Below are positions 1-8,714 of a stretch of DNA of 39,303 nucleotides, one piece after another. Source of the stretch: Alcaligenaceae bacterium (GTDB lineage: Bacteria; Pseudomonadota; Gammaproteobacteria; Burkholderiales; Burkholderiaceae_B); the NCBI GenBank assembly GCA_029263615.1, contig JAJUFT010000017.1, positions 1 through 39,303 of the forward strand, written 5' to 3'. The notes below the pieces were generated by a model. The model searched no databases. It was not told the DNA's origin and saw only the letters and a program-made list of their open reading frames with translations. The first letter of the stretch is position 1. Every line of letters starts with the position of its first letter. The translations under genes and the position numbers were made by a program.

Positions 1-936
1 GTTTTCGGTCCCGTCTCGCCGAGCCTTGCCGCCTACCCCGAGAAACCCATCCAGATTGTTGTCAGTACATCACCTGGTGGGGGTGCGGACGTCACGGCGC
101 GCTTAGTGGTCCCGGAACTCACGCGACTGCTCGGCCAGCAAATTGTGGTGGATAACAAACCCGGCGCCTCCGGCATGATTGCAGGTGGGTACGTGGCCAA
201 GCAGCCCGCGGACGGTTACACCTATCTCTTTGATATCACGAGCTTCGCAGTCAATCCAAGCCTGTATTCGCAAATGACCTTCGATCCCGTGAAGGATCTC
301 GTCCCGGTGACTCAGTTCGTGCAAGCTCCCAACGTACTCGTGGTGCACCCGTCTGTTCCGGTTTCCAACCTTCATGAGTTCATCGAGTACGCCAAGTCCA
401 GTAACGGTCAGCTGGCCGTCGCATCATCGGGAAACGGCACTTCTCAACATTTGACCGCAGAAATGTTCATGGCCCGTACTGGGGTGAAGCTGGTCCACGT
501 CCCTTACAAGGGGGGTGGGCCGGCTCTCTCCGACGTCATGGCCGGACACGTACCGGCATTCTTTGCGTTCCTGTCCTCTGCTGCGCCCCATATTCAGGCC
601 GGACGACTGAAGGCAATCGCAATTACCGGGTCAAAACGTTCACCGTTGCTGCCGGATGTGCCCACCGTGGCTGAATCCGGAATTTCCGACCTGAACAGAT
701 TCGAAGCCTACGATTTCAACGGCCTGTATGCGCCCGCAGGCACCCCCAAGGATGTCATCAAGAAAATGCAGGAGGCCGTGGCTTCTGCGTTGAAGTCGGA
801 AAAGGCGCGTCAGCAGCTCGAGAGCCTTGGCGCAGAAATCATTGCCAGTACACCCGAGGAATTCGAGCAATTCATTCGTGCGCAGATGGAGCAATGGGGG
901 AATGTCGTCAAAACAGCGGGTGTGAAGGTTGAATGA
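1..936 (+). CDS. Bug/TctC-family solute-binding receptor (5' end outside window)
   Basis: The open frame runs in from the window edge and stops at TGA 934-936, so the start and most of the signal peptide are missing. The visible product (311 codons) begins with the tail of a signal peptide followed by AYPEKPIQIVV, the usual mature N-terminus of Bug receptors. It continues with the family signatures PGGGADVTAR and VVDNKPGASG. Bug proteins are periplasmic binding proteins for carboxylates and other small organic anions, and are greatly expanded in Bordetella and relatives. No TctA/TctB membrane genes are visible, so this may be an orphan receptor. The hydrolase gene follows after about 30 bp, probably in the same operon. 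The ligand cannot be inferred. Confidence 0.93.
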   Translation, partial: VFGPVSPSLAAYPEKPIQIVVSTSPGGGADVTARLVVPELTRLLGQQIVVDNKPGASGMIAGGYVAKQPADGYTYLFDITSFAVNPSLYSQMTFDPVKDLVPVTQFVQAPNVLVVHPSVPVSNLHEFIEYAKSSNGQLAVASSGNGTSQHLTAEMFMARTGVKLVHVPYKGGGPALSDVMAGHVPAFFAFLSSAAPHIQAGRLKAIAITGSKRSPLLPDVPTVAESGISDLNRFEAYDFNGLYAPAGTPKDVIKKMQEAVASALKSEKARQQLESLGAEIIASTPEEFEQFIRAQMEQWGNVVKTAGVKVE

Positions 937-969
937 TCGACCGTTCTGAGGACTTCGGAGAACAATTTG

Positions 970-1794
970 ATGATGACAGCACGCAACATGGAAATTAAGA
1001 GTGCAGTAGTCGACTTGCCAACCACTTCGATCTACGCAGCATCAACGGGCGAGGGCCCCTTGGTGATCTGCATGCACGGCATTACCGGGAACGCCTATGT
1101 ATTTGAGCCCATCATGCGAGAGTTGGCCGACAGTTTTCACATCGTCAGCATCGACCAACGAGGCCATGGCCGTAGCGGTCGTCCCGACGGATTCCGTGCG
1201 CAGGATTTCGTCGCCGATATTGCCGCGCTGATTCGCCATCTGGACAGAGGGCCCGCGATCCTGCTGGGGCATTCGCTTGGCGCTCGAAACGCCATTGTGG
1301 CCGGGGCTTTATATCCGGAGCTGGTTTCATCGGTCGTCGCCCTGGATTTCACCCCGTACATTGAAGACGAAGTGCTTCAAGCATTGGAAGACCGTGTCAA
1401 TGGGGGGGACCGGCTCTTCGAATCCGAGGAGGAGATTAAGACATACCTATCAGGGCGATACCCCTTTCTGCCACCCGATGCCATTGCTCGTCGGGCGCAT
1501 TACGGGTATGTGCAGGTGGAAAACGGTTGGCGACCACTGGCTGGTGCCGAAGCCATGCAGAAGACGGCTGCAGGCCTGCGGGAAGATCTGGAGCAGCCCC
1601 TGCTGCAGCTCAAAGTACCTACTGTGCTGGTACGGGGGGAAGTCAGTAAACTGGTCAGCAAGGCGGCGTGGGAGCGCACATTGAAGTTGCGCCCGGATCT
1701 TCCCGCGATCGAAGTGCCGGGCAGTGACCACTATATTCCTGAGGTCAAACCCTTCGATGTCGTGGAAATCGTGAGAAACCGGCCCAGTCACTGA
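970..1794 (+). CDS. alpha/beta-fold hydrolase
   Basis: The product of 274 residues has the alpha/beta hydrolase fold: an oxyanion segment MHGITGNAYVF, the strand DQRGHGRSGRPDG, the nucleophile elbow GHSLGA with Ser102, and a C-terminal GSDHYIP with His254 as likely catalytic base. The ATG at 970 is preferred because GGAG (957-960) lies 9 nt upstream; a TTG at 967 and a second ATG at 973 are alternatives. It probably forms a unit with the preceding Bug receptor gene, suggesting hydrolysis of an imported ester, lactone or ring-cleavage product. No signal peptide is visible, so it is cytoplasmic. The substrate is unknown. Confidence 0.9.
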   Translation: MMTARNMEIKSAVVDLPTTSIYAASTGEGPLVICMHGITGNAYVFEPIMRELADSFHIVSIDQRGHGRSGRPDGFRAQDFVADIAALIRHLDRGPAILLGHSLGARNAIVAGALYPELVSSVVALDFTPYIEDEVLQALEDRVNGGDRLFESEEEIKTYLSGRYPFLPPDAIARRAHYGYVQVENGWRPLAGAEAMQKTAAGLREDLEQPLLQLKVPTVLVRGEVSKLVSKAAWERTLKLRPDLPAIEVPGSDHYIPEVKPFDVVEIVRNRPSH

Positions 1795-1845
1795 GCTGGG
1801 CGCTTCGACCATTTCCTGCGTGCCTTCCTCTTGCTCAACAGCAAG
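1782..1845 (+). terminator. two short inverted repeats after the hydrolase gene
   Basis: GCCCAG (1782-1787) pairs with CTGGGC (1796-1801) across the stop codon, and CTTGCT (1830-1835) pairs with AGCAAG (1840-1845). Neither has a T-run, so intrinsic termination is doubtful. They may be mRNA-end stem-loops separating the receptor/hydrolase unit from the cardiolipin synthase gene. Confidence 0.25.
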
Positions 1846-1910
1846 GAGAACGGATCAGTATGGCGGCAGCCCGGGGGCCTGAAGCCTGCATCGAACACGA
1901 GGGATAAAGC

Positions 1911-3320
1911 ATGTGGCTGGTCATCCACCTACTCATCATCACCGGTCTGTCCGCGAGGGTGCTGTTGCGTCCACGCCGGGATCCTGCCTCACGCATTGCC
2001 TGGATCCTGTTCATCAGCGCCTTGCCCTATGTCGGAGCGTTGGCTTACCTGATGCTGGGCGAGGTGCGACCGGAAAGGGTGGCGGGCCGGCCAGCCAGGT
2101 TGACACGCGCGCCAGTGGCAGCCTCGGCATCACCTGTCCTGAGCGCGGCCGACGCGGCGGGCTCGTTGCCCGGTTTCGCCCTCGGTACGTCGATCAGCGG
2201 CTTTCCGCCGGTCGGCGGAAACACGGCGCAAGTGCTCAAGGATTCGAACGCGACCATCGATGCGCTGGTGGCGGATATCAACGCGGCGACCGACCACGTG
2301 CATCTGCTGTTCTACATCTGGCTGTCCGACAGAAACGGTAGCAGAGTGGCGGACGCCGTGGCGCGGGCGGCCCGGCGGGGCGTGACCTGTCGTGTCATCG
2401 TCGATGATCTGGGGTCCAGGGAGTTCATTCGCAGCCCGCACTGGGCGGCGATGGCTCAGGCGGGCGTGAAACTGGGGCGGGCCCAGGCCATCGGCAACAT
2501 CCTACTGCGCATATTGAAAGGTCGGGTCGACGTCAGAAACCACCGCAAGATCGTGGTGATTGACGACGCCATCACCTACTGCGGCAGTCAGAACTGTGCT
2601 GACCCGGAATTCGCCATCAAGCCGAAATATGCGCCCTGGGTCGACCTGGTGCTGCGGTTCGAGGGGCCGGTGGCTCGACAGAACCAGACGCTGTTCCTTG
2701 AAGACTGGTATCTGTGCTCACGGGAAAACTGTGAAGATCTCTTGCAGCGCGCGGTGAAGAGGACCGATGGGGACGTGGTCGCGCAGGTGATCGGAACGGG
2801 GCCAGAGAGCCCTTATTCGGCCATGCCGGAGCTGTTCGCGACCCTGATGTTCAGCGCGCGACGGGAGCTCGTGATCAGCACACCGTATTACGTGCCCGAT
2901 GCCGCCATGCAAGCTGCATTGTGTGCCTGCGCACGCCGAGGCATCGCGACGACCATCGTGCTGCCGGCCCGCAACGATAGCGCGTTCGTCGGGGCGGCGA
3001 GCCGCAGCCATTATGCCGAGCTGCTCGAGGCTGGGGTGCGCATTCATGAGTATGTCGGCGGCCTGCTGCACGCCAAAACCCTGACGGTGGATGGCGAGAT
3101 GACCCTGATCGGGTCGGCCAACATGGACCGCCGCAGTTTCGAATTGAACTTCGAGAACAACATCCTGTTCCACGATGCTCCGTTGACACGCGCCGTTCGA
3201 CAGCGGCAGGAAGAATACATTACCCGCTCCCGGGCCGTGCATCGCGCCGATGTGGAGACCTGGAGCAGCTGGCTGCGGCTGCGGAACAATGTGATGGCGA
3301 TGCTCAGTCCCATTCTCTGA
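1911..3320 (+). CDS. cls: cardiolipin synthase / phospholipase D family protein
   Basis: The 469-residue product has two N-terminal hydrophobic segments (about residues 1-20 and 27-48), as in ClsA-type membrane-anchored enzymes. Two PLD phosphodiesterase motifs follow: NHRKIVVIDD with His211 and LHAKTLTVDG with His387, each continuing into GSxN (GSQNCAD; GSANMDRRS). Such enzymes condense phosphatidyl donors to cardiolipin at the cytoplasmic membrane by a covalent phospho-His intermediate. ATG 1911 is preceded by GAGGG with suitable spacing. The gene stands alone between two unrelated units. Other PLD-type transphosphatidylase activities cannot be excluded. Confidence 0.92.
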   Translation: MWLVIHLLIITGLSARVLLRPRRDPASRIAWILFISALPYVGALAYLMLGEVRPERVAGRPARLTRAPVAASASPVLSAADAAGSLPGFALGTSISGFPPVGGNTAQVLKDSNATIDALVADINAATDHVHLLFYIWLSDRNGSRVADAVARAARRGVTCRVIVDDLGSREFIRSPHWAAMAQAGVKLGRAQAIGNILLRILKGRVDVRNHRKIVVIDDAITYCGSQNCADPEFAIKPKYAPWVDLVLRFEGPVARQNQTLFLEDWYLCSRENCEDLLQRAVKRTDGDVVAQVIGTGPESPYSAMPELFATLMFSARRELVISTPYYVPDAAMQAALCACARRGIATTIVLPARNDSAFVGAASRSHYAELLEAGVRIHEYVGGLLHAKTLTVDGEMTLIGSANMDRRSFELNFENNILFHDAPLTRAVRQRQEEYITRSRAVHRADVETWSSWLRLRNNVMAMLSPIL

Positions 3321-3331
3321 ACCCCACCAGC

Positions 3332-3346
3332 CCTCAAATATTGAGG
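3332..3346. repeat. inverted repeat CCTCAA-ATA-TTGAGG
   Basis: A perfect 6-bp inverted repeat with a 3-nt spacer lies 12 bp after the cardiolipin synthase stop codon. It has only a short T stretch after it. It could be a weak terminator for that gene or a protein-binding site upstream of the next promoter. Confidence 0.35.
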
Positions 3347-3368
3347 TTTCAACAGGGTTTTCCCTTCA

Positions 3369-3397
3369 TTGAAAATATCGAACGTTCGTTTTATTGT
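3369..3397 (+). promoter_or_regulatory. candidate sigma70 promoter with palindromic operator in its spacer
   Basis: TTGAAA (3369-3374) and TATTGT (3392-3397) are separated by 17 bp and match the -35 and -10 consensus at 5/6 and 4/6 positions. The spacer holds the perfect palindrome CGAACGTTCG (3379-3388), and a further TTCGAA follows at 3400-3405. An operator inside the spacer is a common arrangement for TetR-type repressors, and a TetR gene ends this gene cluster. Binding by that protein is inference. Confidence 0.5.
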
Positions 3398-3419
3398 TGT
3401 TCGAAAAGGAGGAGGGGGA

Positions 3420-4187
3420 ATGGACAACTTGTTCAGTCTCGCCGGTCGCAAAGCGCTGGTCACAGGCGCAGCGGGCGGTCTGGGCGCTCACTTTGCCCGC
3501 ACTTTGGGCGCTGCCGGTGCGCAGCTGGTGCTGGCGGGCCGTCGAATCGAGCCGCTCAAGCAATTGCAGGAAGTACTCGAACAGTCCGGCGTCACCGCCA
3601 TCGCGGTGTCCATGGATGTCTCCGATCGCGCATCGGTTGGCGCAGCGCTGGATGCCGCGCAGCAGCGACTGGGCGTCATCGATATTGCCATCTGCAATGC
3701 GGGGGCAGCCATCACCAAGCCGGCCCTCAAGCTCAGCGAGCAGGACTGGGATTCCGTCATCAACGTGAATCTGAAGGGTTGCTGGCTGGTCGCCACCGAG
3801 GTGGCCCGGCGCCTGGTTGACGCCGGCTGTCCGGGAAGTATCGTCAATGTATCTTCAATTCTCGGCCATCGCGTGGCAGGGGCCGTGCTTCCCTACACGG
3901 TGTCCAAAGCAGGCGTCGAGCAGATGACGCGCGCCCTGGCACTGGAATGGGCGCGCCATGGCATCCGCGTGAATGCCCTGGCACCCGGCTACATCGAGAC
4001 CGACCTCAATCGCGAATTCTTCAGTAGCGAAGCCGGGCAGACCATGATTCGCCGCATTCCTCAGCGGCGTCTGGGCAACGTCCAGGATCTCGATGGCGCG
4101 CTGCTGCTGCTGGCTTCCGATGCCTCTCGCTACATGACCGGTTCGTCCATTGTGGTGGACGGCGGGCATCTGCAGTCCACGCTTTGA
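3420..4187 (+). CDS. SDR-family NAD(P)-dependent oxidoreductase
   Basis: The product of 255 residues is a classical short-chain dehydrogenase. It has the nucleotide-binding TGAAGGLG near the N-terminus, CNAGAA for the NNAG motif, a serine in NVSSI, the catalytic YTVSK (Tyr159, Lys163), and a C-terminal MTGSSIVVDGG. ATG 3420 is preceded by a very strong purine-rich AGGAGGAGGGGG ribosome site. It is the first gene of the acyl-CoA operon, where it would interconvert a hydroxy and a keto group of an acyl chain. The specificity is not visible; a LvaD-like role is one possibility given the neighbours. Confidence 0.9.
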   Translation: MDNLFSLAGRKALVTGAAGGLGAHFARTLGAAGAQLVLAGRRIEPLKQLQEVLEQSGVTAIAVSMDVSDRASVGAALDAAQQRLGVIDIAICNAGAAITKPALKLSEQDWDSVINVNLKGCWLVATEVARRLVDAGCPGSIVNVSSILGHRVAGAVLPYTVSKAGVEQMTRALALEWARHGIRVNALAPGYIETDLNREFFSSEAGQTMIRRIPQRRLGNVQDLDGALLLLASDASRYMTGSSIVVDGGHLQSTL

Positions 4188-4198
4188 CAAGCATATCG

Positions 4199-4220
4199 GG
4201 CGCCCATGTTGAGGGGCGCC
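4199..4220 (+). repeat. intercistronic stem-loop GGCGCCC/GGGCGCC
   Basis: A perfect 7-bp stem (4199-4205 with 4214-4220) and 8-nt loop lies between the SDR and acyl-CoA dehydrogenase genes, just before the latter's ribosome site GGAGG. With no T-run it is unlikely to terminate. It may set relative expression or mRNA stability. Confidence 0.4.
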
Positions 4221-4237
4221 GCAACGGAGGTGTACTC

Positions 4238-5434
4238 ATGGACTTCAATCTCTCCGAAAAAGGGGAAAACCTGCGGCGCAAGATTCGCGATTTCGTGAAT
4301 GAGGTGCTGATCCCGCTCGAGAGCGACCCGGCCTCGTTCGACGAGCATGAAAACATCAGCAAGCCTCTGCTGGAGGAAATGCGGGCGCGGGCGCGCGCAG
4401 AAGGTTTGTGGGCACTGCAGATGCCGGAATCGCGGGGCGGTCAGGGTTGTTCCATGGTGGAAATGGCCGCTTGCTACGAAGAGATGAACCGTTCCATCTT
4501 CGGTCCGGTCGTCTTCAACTCGGCCGCGCCCGACGACGGCAACATGATGCTGCTGGAAAAGGTCGCCACGCCCGAGCAGAAGGAACGCTGGCTGCAACCG
4601 ATCATCGATGGCCGCATCCAGTCGTCGTTTGCCATGACCGAGCCGGCCCCCGGGTCGGGTTCCGACCCCTCCATGATGCTCACCACGGCCACGCGCGAAG
4701 GCAACGACTGGGTGATCCACGGCACCAAGCATTTCATCACCGGGGCGGGGGAGGCGACCCATTTCATCCTGATGGCCAAGACCTCCGACGATCCGCGCAA
4801 GGGGCTGACCGCCTTCCTGTTCCACAAGGACGAACCGGGCTGGGAAGTGGTGCGCCGCATTCCCATCATGGGGCCGGAAGAGCACGGCGGCCACTGTGAG
4901 ATCCGTTTCGATGGTCTGCGCATTCCCGACGAAAACCGCCTGATGAACGTGGGCGACGGCCTCAAGGTCACGCAGATCCGCCTGGGCCCGGCGCGGCTCA
5001 CGCACTGCATGCGCTGGCTGGGCCTGGCCAAGCGTTCCCTGGAAATCGCCACCGACTATGTGTCGCATCGCGAATCTTTCGGGGTGCGTCTGGCCGACCG
5101 CGAAGGGGTCCAGTGGCTGCTGGGTGAGGCCGCCATGGGCATCCAGATGGGCCGGCTGCTCACCATGCATGCGGCATGGAAACTCGACAGCGGCGATTAC
5201 GCCCGCAAGGAAGTGTCAATGGCCAAGGTGGTGGTCTCCGAAACCCTGCACAAGGCCGTGGATACCGCCATTCAGTTATGCGGGGCGCGCGGTTACTCCC
5301 GTGACACGCCGCTCGAGTGGATTTACCGGTACGCGCGGCAGGCAAGGCTGGTGGATGGCGCATCGGAAGTGCACAAGATGGTGCTGTCCAAGGCGCTGAT
5401 GTCCGATGGAATCGATTTCTGGCGCTGGGGTTGA
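4238..5434 (+). CDS. acyl-CoA dehydrogenase, ACAD10/11-like
   Basis: The 398-residue product has the acyl-CoA dehydrogenase layout: an N-terminal helical domain, a central FAD-binding segment (FAMTEPAPGSGSDPSMM, then HFITGAGEATHF), and a C-terminal helical domain. The C-terminal half, with RLGPARLTHCMRWLG, LLTMHAAW, LCGARGYSRDTPLEWIYR and DGASEVHKM, resembles the ACAD10/ACAD11 branch rather than short-chain enzymes. In vertebrate ACAD10/11 this domain is fused to an APH-like kinase and acts on 4-hydroxyacyl-CoA; here the kinase is the next gene. ATG 4238 follows GGAGG by 7 nt and is preferred to in-frame codons upstream. Confidence 0.92.
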   Translation: MDFNLSEKGENLRRKIRDFVNEVLIPLESDPASFDEHENISKPLLEEMRARARAEGLWALQMPESRGGQGCSMVEMAACYEEMNRSIFGPVVFNSAAPDDGNMMLLEKVATPEQKERWLQPIIDGRIQSSFAMTEPAPGSGSDPSMMLTTATREGNDWVIHGTKHFITGAGEATHFILMAKTSDDPRKGLTAFLFHKDEPGWEVVRRIPIMGPEEHGGHCEIRFDGLRIPDENRLMNVGDGLKVTQIRLGPARLTHCMRWLGLAKRSLEIATDYVSHRESFGVRLADREGVQWLLGEAAMGIQMGRLLTMHAAWKLDSGDYARKEVSMAKVVVSETLHKAVDTAIQLCGARGYSRDTPLEWIYRYARQARLVDGASEVHKMVLSKALMSDGIDFWRWG

Positions 5435-5435
5435 A

Positions 5436-6965
5436 ATGACGGCAAGTCCGGAATCGCACAAGGTGGAGGCACTGGCAGGCTACCTCAAGGACTGCCTGCA
5501 GGCCGAGAGGCTCACCGTTGAGTCCTTCTCGCGCCTTTCCGGCGGAGCCATCCAGGACAACTTCGGCATCACGGTGGTGTGCAGGGGGGGGCCGAACGAA
5601 GGGCGTCACGCCCTGGTGGTGCGCAGTGATGCGCCCTCCAAGGTGGCGGTCAGCATGTCGCGCGCGCAGGAATTCCGTGTGCTGCAGGTGGCTCACGAAG
5701 CCGGGGTCACCGTGCCCCGGCCGTTCTGGTGCTGCGAGGATGCCTCCGTCATCGGCGCGCCTTTCTGCGTCATGGCAAGGGTGAATGGCTCTGCCTCGCC
5801 GCGTGAGCTGGTCAGGCAGATGGGGGCGAACCCGGCGCAGGCCCGGGAGCTGGTCATGCAGCTGGGAAGCGAGCTGGCACGGATCCACAGTGTGGTCCCC
5901 GACTCGCCGGCGGCCCAGCGACTCCACTTCCTGCCCATGCCGAGCGACAAACCGGCGCTCGCGCGGGTGGCCGAGTATCGTGCTGCCCTGGACGCGATTC
6001 CCCTGCCGCAACCCGTGCTGGAATGGGCCCTGAACTGGCTGGCGCAGCATGCCGTCGATTCGGGGCTGCGCACGCTGTGTCATGGCGACTTCCGCACGGG
6101 CAACTACATGGTCGAAGACGGCCGGGTGACGGCCGTGCTCGACTGGGAATTCGCCTCATGGGGCGACCCGTATGAAGATCTCGGCTGGCTGTGTGCGCGC
6201 AGCTGGCGCTTTGGTGCCGCCGAACGCGCGGCGGGCGGCATCGGCGATCGTCATGACCTCTACGCAGCCTGGGAAGCCGGCACCGGCCACGCGGTCGATG
6301 ACCGCCAGGTCCGCTATTGGGAAGTCATGGGCATGGTGCGCTGGGCCGTCATTGCCCTGCAGCAGGGGCAGCGTCACTTGAGCGGCGAACAGCCCTCCCT
6401 GGAGCTGGCCCTCACCGGCCGCATGCTGCCGGAGATCGAGCTCGACATTCTGGCGACGGTCGCCCAGTTCGAAGGGCAACCGATTTCCGCCGTTGCCTTG
6501 CAGCCCTGGCATGCGCCGCAGGGCGAAGCATCGCACGCCGGTGCCGGCCTTCTGGCGCCCGACGCCGGGAACACCTTGCAGATTGCCCGCCAGACCTTGC
6601 TCGGCACGCTGCTGCCGCAGTTGCCGGAATCGTGCACCTACGAGGCCCTCATGGTGGCCAACGCCATGGCCGCCGCCCAGCGTGAACTGGCCGACGGTGG
6701 GCGCTCCCACGCAGGCGTGAAGCAGGCCGTGCGGGCCTTCCTGCAGGGCGCGCAGATGTGGCAGGACAGCCACTCCGCGTCCGACCCGCGGGCAGTTCTG
6801 GCGCGGTCGCTGCGTGCCGGGCGCGTTCCGCCGACGCAGGACGGCGCGCTGCGTTCATTGCTGATTCTTGATACCTGCACCCGGCTCGCACTCACCAACC
6901 CCAAGTATCTGGCGGGACACCAGGAGAGTGCCCGAGCCCTGTCGACGACAGAATCCGGAGAATGA
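5436..6965 (+). CDS. APH-family phosphotransferase with C-terminal DUF6285-like domain
   Basis: The product has 509 residues. Residues about 20-330 form an aminoglycoside-phosphotransferase-like kinase with the Brenner-type catalytic loop LCHGDFRTGNYMV (His216, Asp218) and the metal-binding LDWEFASWGDPYEDLGWL (Asp236). Residues about 385-495 form a separate helical part with EALMVANAMAAAQRELADGG, like the DUF6285 proteins found beside such kinases. ATG 5436 follows the dehydrogenase stop directly. An ATG at 5406 would overlap that gene and has no clear ribosome site. Family members LvaA and the ACAD10/11 kinase domain phosphorylate 4-hydroxyacyl-CoA, the likely role here; antibiotic resistance is unlikely. 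Confidence 0.88.
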   Translation: MTASPESHKVEALAGYLKDCLQAERLTVESFSRLSGGAIQDNFGITVVCRGGPNEGRHALVVRSDAPSKVAVSMSRAQEFRVLQVAHEAGVTVPRPFWCCEDASVIGAPFCVMARVNGSASPRELVRQMGANPAQARELVMQLGSELARIHSVVPDSPAAQRLHFLPMPSDKPALARVAEYRAALDAIPLPQPVLEWALNWLAQHAVDSGLRTLCHGDFRTGNYMVEDGRVTAVLDWEFASWGDPYEDLGWLCARSWRFGAAERAAGGIGDRHDLYAAWEAGTGHAVDDRQVRYWEVMGMVRWAVIALQQGQRHLSGEQPSLELALTGRMLPEIELDILATVAQFEGQPISAVALQPWHAPQGEASHAGAGLLAPDAGNTLQIARQTLLGTLLPQLPESCTYEALMVANAMAAAQRELADGGRSHAGVKQAVRAFLQGAQMWQDSHSASDPRAVLARSLRAGRVPPTQDGALRSLLILDTCTRLALTNPKYLAGHQESARALSTTESGE

Positions 6966-6966
6966 C

Positions 6967-8613
6967 ATGGCGCATTTCGAGAGCACGGCCCTGAGCCGGA
7001 ACCCCGCCAATTATTCCGCCCTCACCCCGGTCAGCTTTCTGAAGCGCGCGGCGCACGTGTTTCCGCAGCGCACGGCGGTGATCGATGATGACATGACGCT
7101 GAACTATGGCGAGTTCTACGCGCGCAGCCGTGCCCTGGCTTCGGCCTTGCAGCAGGCGGGTGTGCAGCAAGGGGACACCGTCAGCGCCCTGTGCTTCAAC
7201 ACTCACGAACTGCTGGAATGTCACTACGGTGTTCCCATGCTGGGGGCAGTGCTCAATGCCATCAATACACGGCTGGACGCCGGCACGCTGGCCTTCATTC
7301 TGTCGCATGGGCGGGCGAAGGTGCTGATCTATGACACGCGCCTGCAGGCGCTGGTCAGCGAAGCCATGGCGAAGCTGGAGGTCGGTCCCACACTCATTGC
7401 GGTGGAGCGGGGCACGGCAGAGGACCCTTCGCTTGAAGCGAATCCCGGGACGCTGGAATATGAAGCTTTCCTGCGCCAGGGAGACCGCAGCTACGTCTGG
7501 GAAAAAGTGGCCGACGAATGGCATCCCATCGCTCTGAACTATACCTCTGGCACGACCGGCAATCCGAAGGGGGCGGTCTACCACCATCGTGGTGCGTATC
7601 TTGCGGCCATGAGCAATGCCATGGCGATGGCCATGACGCCTCGCACCGTTTATCTATGGACCTTGCCGATGTTCCATTGCAATGGCTGGTCCTATACCTG
7701 GGGGGTGACGGCCGCGGGTGGCACTCACGTGTGCCTGAGCAAGGTGCAGTCGGAGGCCGTGCTCGACCGGATTCGTCGGCACGGCGTGACCCACATGTGT
7801 GGTGCACCCATCGTGCTCAACATGCTGATGAACGACTTCCATCAGCAGTCGGCGCGCATGGATCAACCGGTGCAGTTTGCCGTGGGCGGGGCCGCGCCTC
7901 CCAGTGCCATCATTCAGCGGGGGCGTGAACTCGGTTTCGAGATCGTCCATCTTTATGGACTGACCGAAACCTTCGGGCCGTCCATGCTGTGCGTGATGCA
8001 GGAAGACTGGCGGGAACTGCCTGTCGACGATCTGGCACGCAAGATGGCACGACAGGGCGTGGGTCTGTATGCGATCGACGATGTCGCCATCGCCGGGGCC
8101 GGCCCCGGGGAGTTTGCGCCGGCCGACGGTCTTTCCATGGGCGAACTGCTGCTGCGAGGCAACACGGTGATGGCGGGCTACCTCGGCAACCCCGACGCCA
8201 CCGCAGAAGCCTTCCAGGATGGCTGGTTTCATACCGGTGATCTGGCCGTGATGCACCCGGACGGGTATGTCGAACTCAAGGACCGCGCCAAGGACATCAT
8301 CATTTCCGGTGGGGAGAACATTTCCAGCCAGGAAGTGGAGGAGGTGCTCTACCGCCATCCCCACGTTCTGGAAGCCGCCGTCGTTGCCATGCCGGACGTG
8401 AAATGGGGCGAGACCCCCTGCGCATTCGTCACCCTCAAGGGTGAGGATGCGGTCGTCACGGAAGCCGACATCATCGCCTGGTGCAAGGCACACATGGCGT
8501 CATTCAAGGCACCCCGCAAGGTGGTGTTCTCCGAACTGCCCAAGACGTCCACAGGCAAGGTGCGCAAGAACATTCTGCGCGATTGGTTGCAGGAACGGGC
8601 CGAGCAGAACTAG
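6967..8613 (+). CDS. AMP-dependent acyl-CoA synthetase
   Basis: The 548-residue product is an ANL-superfamily ligase. It has the P-loop YTSGTTGNPKGAVYHH, the A5 motif YGLTETFGP, the A7/A8 region WFHTGDLAVMHPDGYVELK and DIIISGGENISSQEVEE, and the A10 motif PKTSTGKVRKN with catalytic Lys531. It activates a carboxylic acid to acyl-AMP and then acyl-CoA in the cytoplasm. ATG 6967 sits 1 bp after the kinase stop with GGAG upstream; longer in-frame starts lie inside the kinase gene. Context suggests it activates the acid imported by the downstream ABC system. Chain length is not deducible. Confidence 0.93.
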   Translation: MAHFESTALSRNPANYSALTPVSFLKRAAHVFPQRTAVIDDDMTLNYGEFYARSRALASALQQAGVQQGDTVSALCFNTHELLECHYGVPMLGAVLNAINTRLDAGTLAFILSHGRAKVLIYDTRLQALVSEAMAKLEVGPTLIAVERGTAEDPSLEANPGTLEYEAFLRQGDRSYVWEKVADEWHPIALNYTSGTTGNPKGAVYHHRGAYLAAMSNAMAMAMTPRTVYLWTLPMFHCNGWSYTWGVTAAGGTHVCLSKVQSEAVLDRIRRHGVTHMCGAPIVLNMLMNDFHQQSARMDQPVQFAVGGAAPPSAIIQRGRELGFEIVHLYGLTETFGPSMLCVMQEDWRELPVDDLARKMARQGVGLYAIDDVAIAGAGPGEFAPADGLSMGELLLRGNTVMAGYLGNPDATAEAFQDGWFHTGDLAVMHPDGYVELKDRAKDIIISGGENISSQEVEEVLYRHPHVLEAAVVAMPDVKWGETPCAFVTLKGEDAVVTEADIIAWCKAHMASFKAPRKVVFSELPKTSTGKVRKNILRDWLQERAEQN

Positions 8614-8714
8614 GCCCGAACAAAAGACAGCATCCACAGCTGTTAGGGGCAACATCCCAGTCCGCGGTGAAGGCACCAGGCGAAGTGCTGGCCGCATTTT
8701 TCAAGGAGAGAGGC

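Noticed and set aside
1831..2052. A 73-codon open frame just before the cardiolipin synthase gene
   Set aside because: It runs into the cardiolipin synthase gene in another frame, with no domain and poor codon use.
5436..6965. Aminoglycoside resistance kinase
   Set aside because: The context (acyl-CoA dehydrogenase, CoA ligase, importer) and the DUF6285-like domain point to acyl-CoA metabolism.
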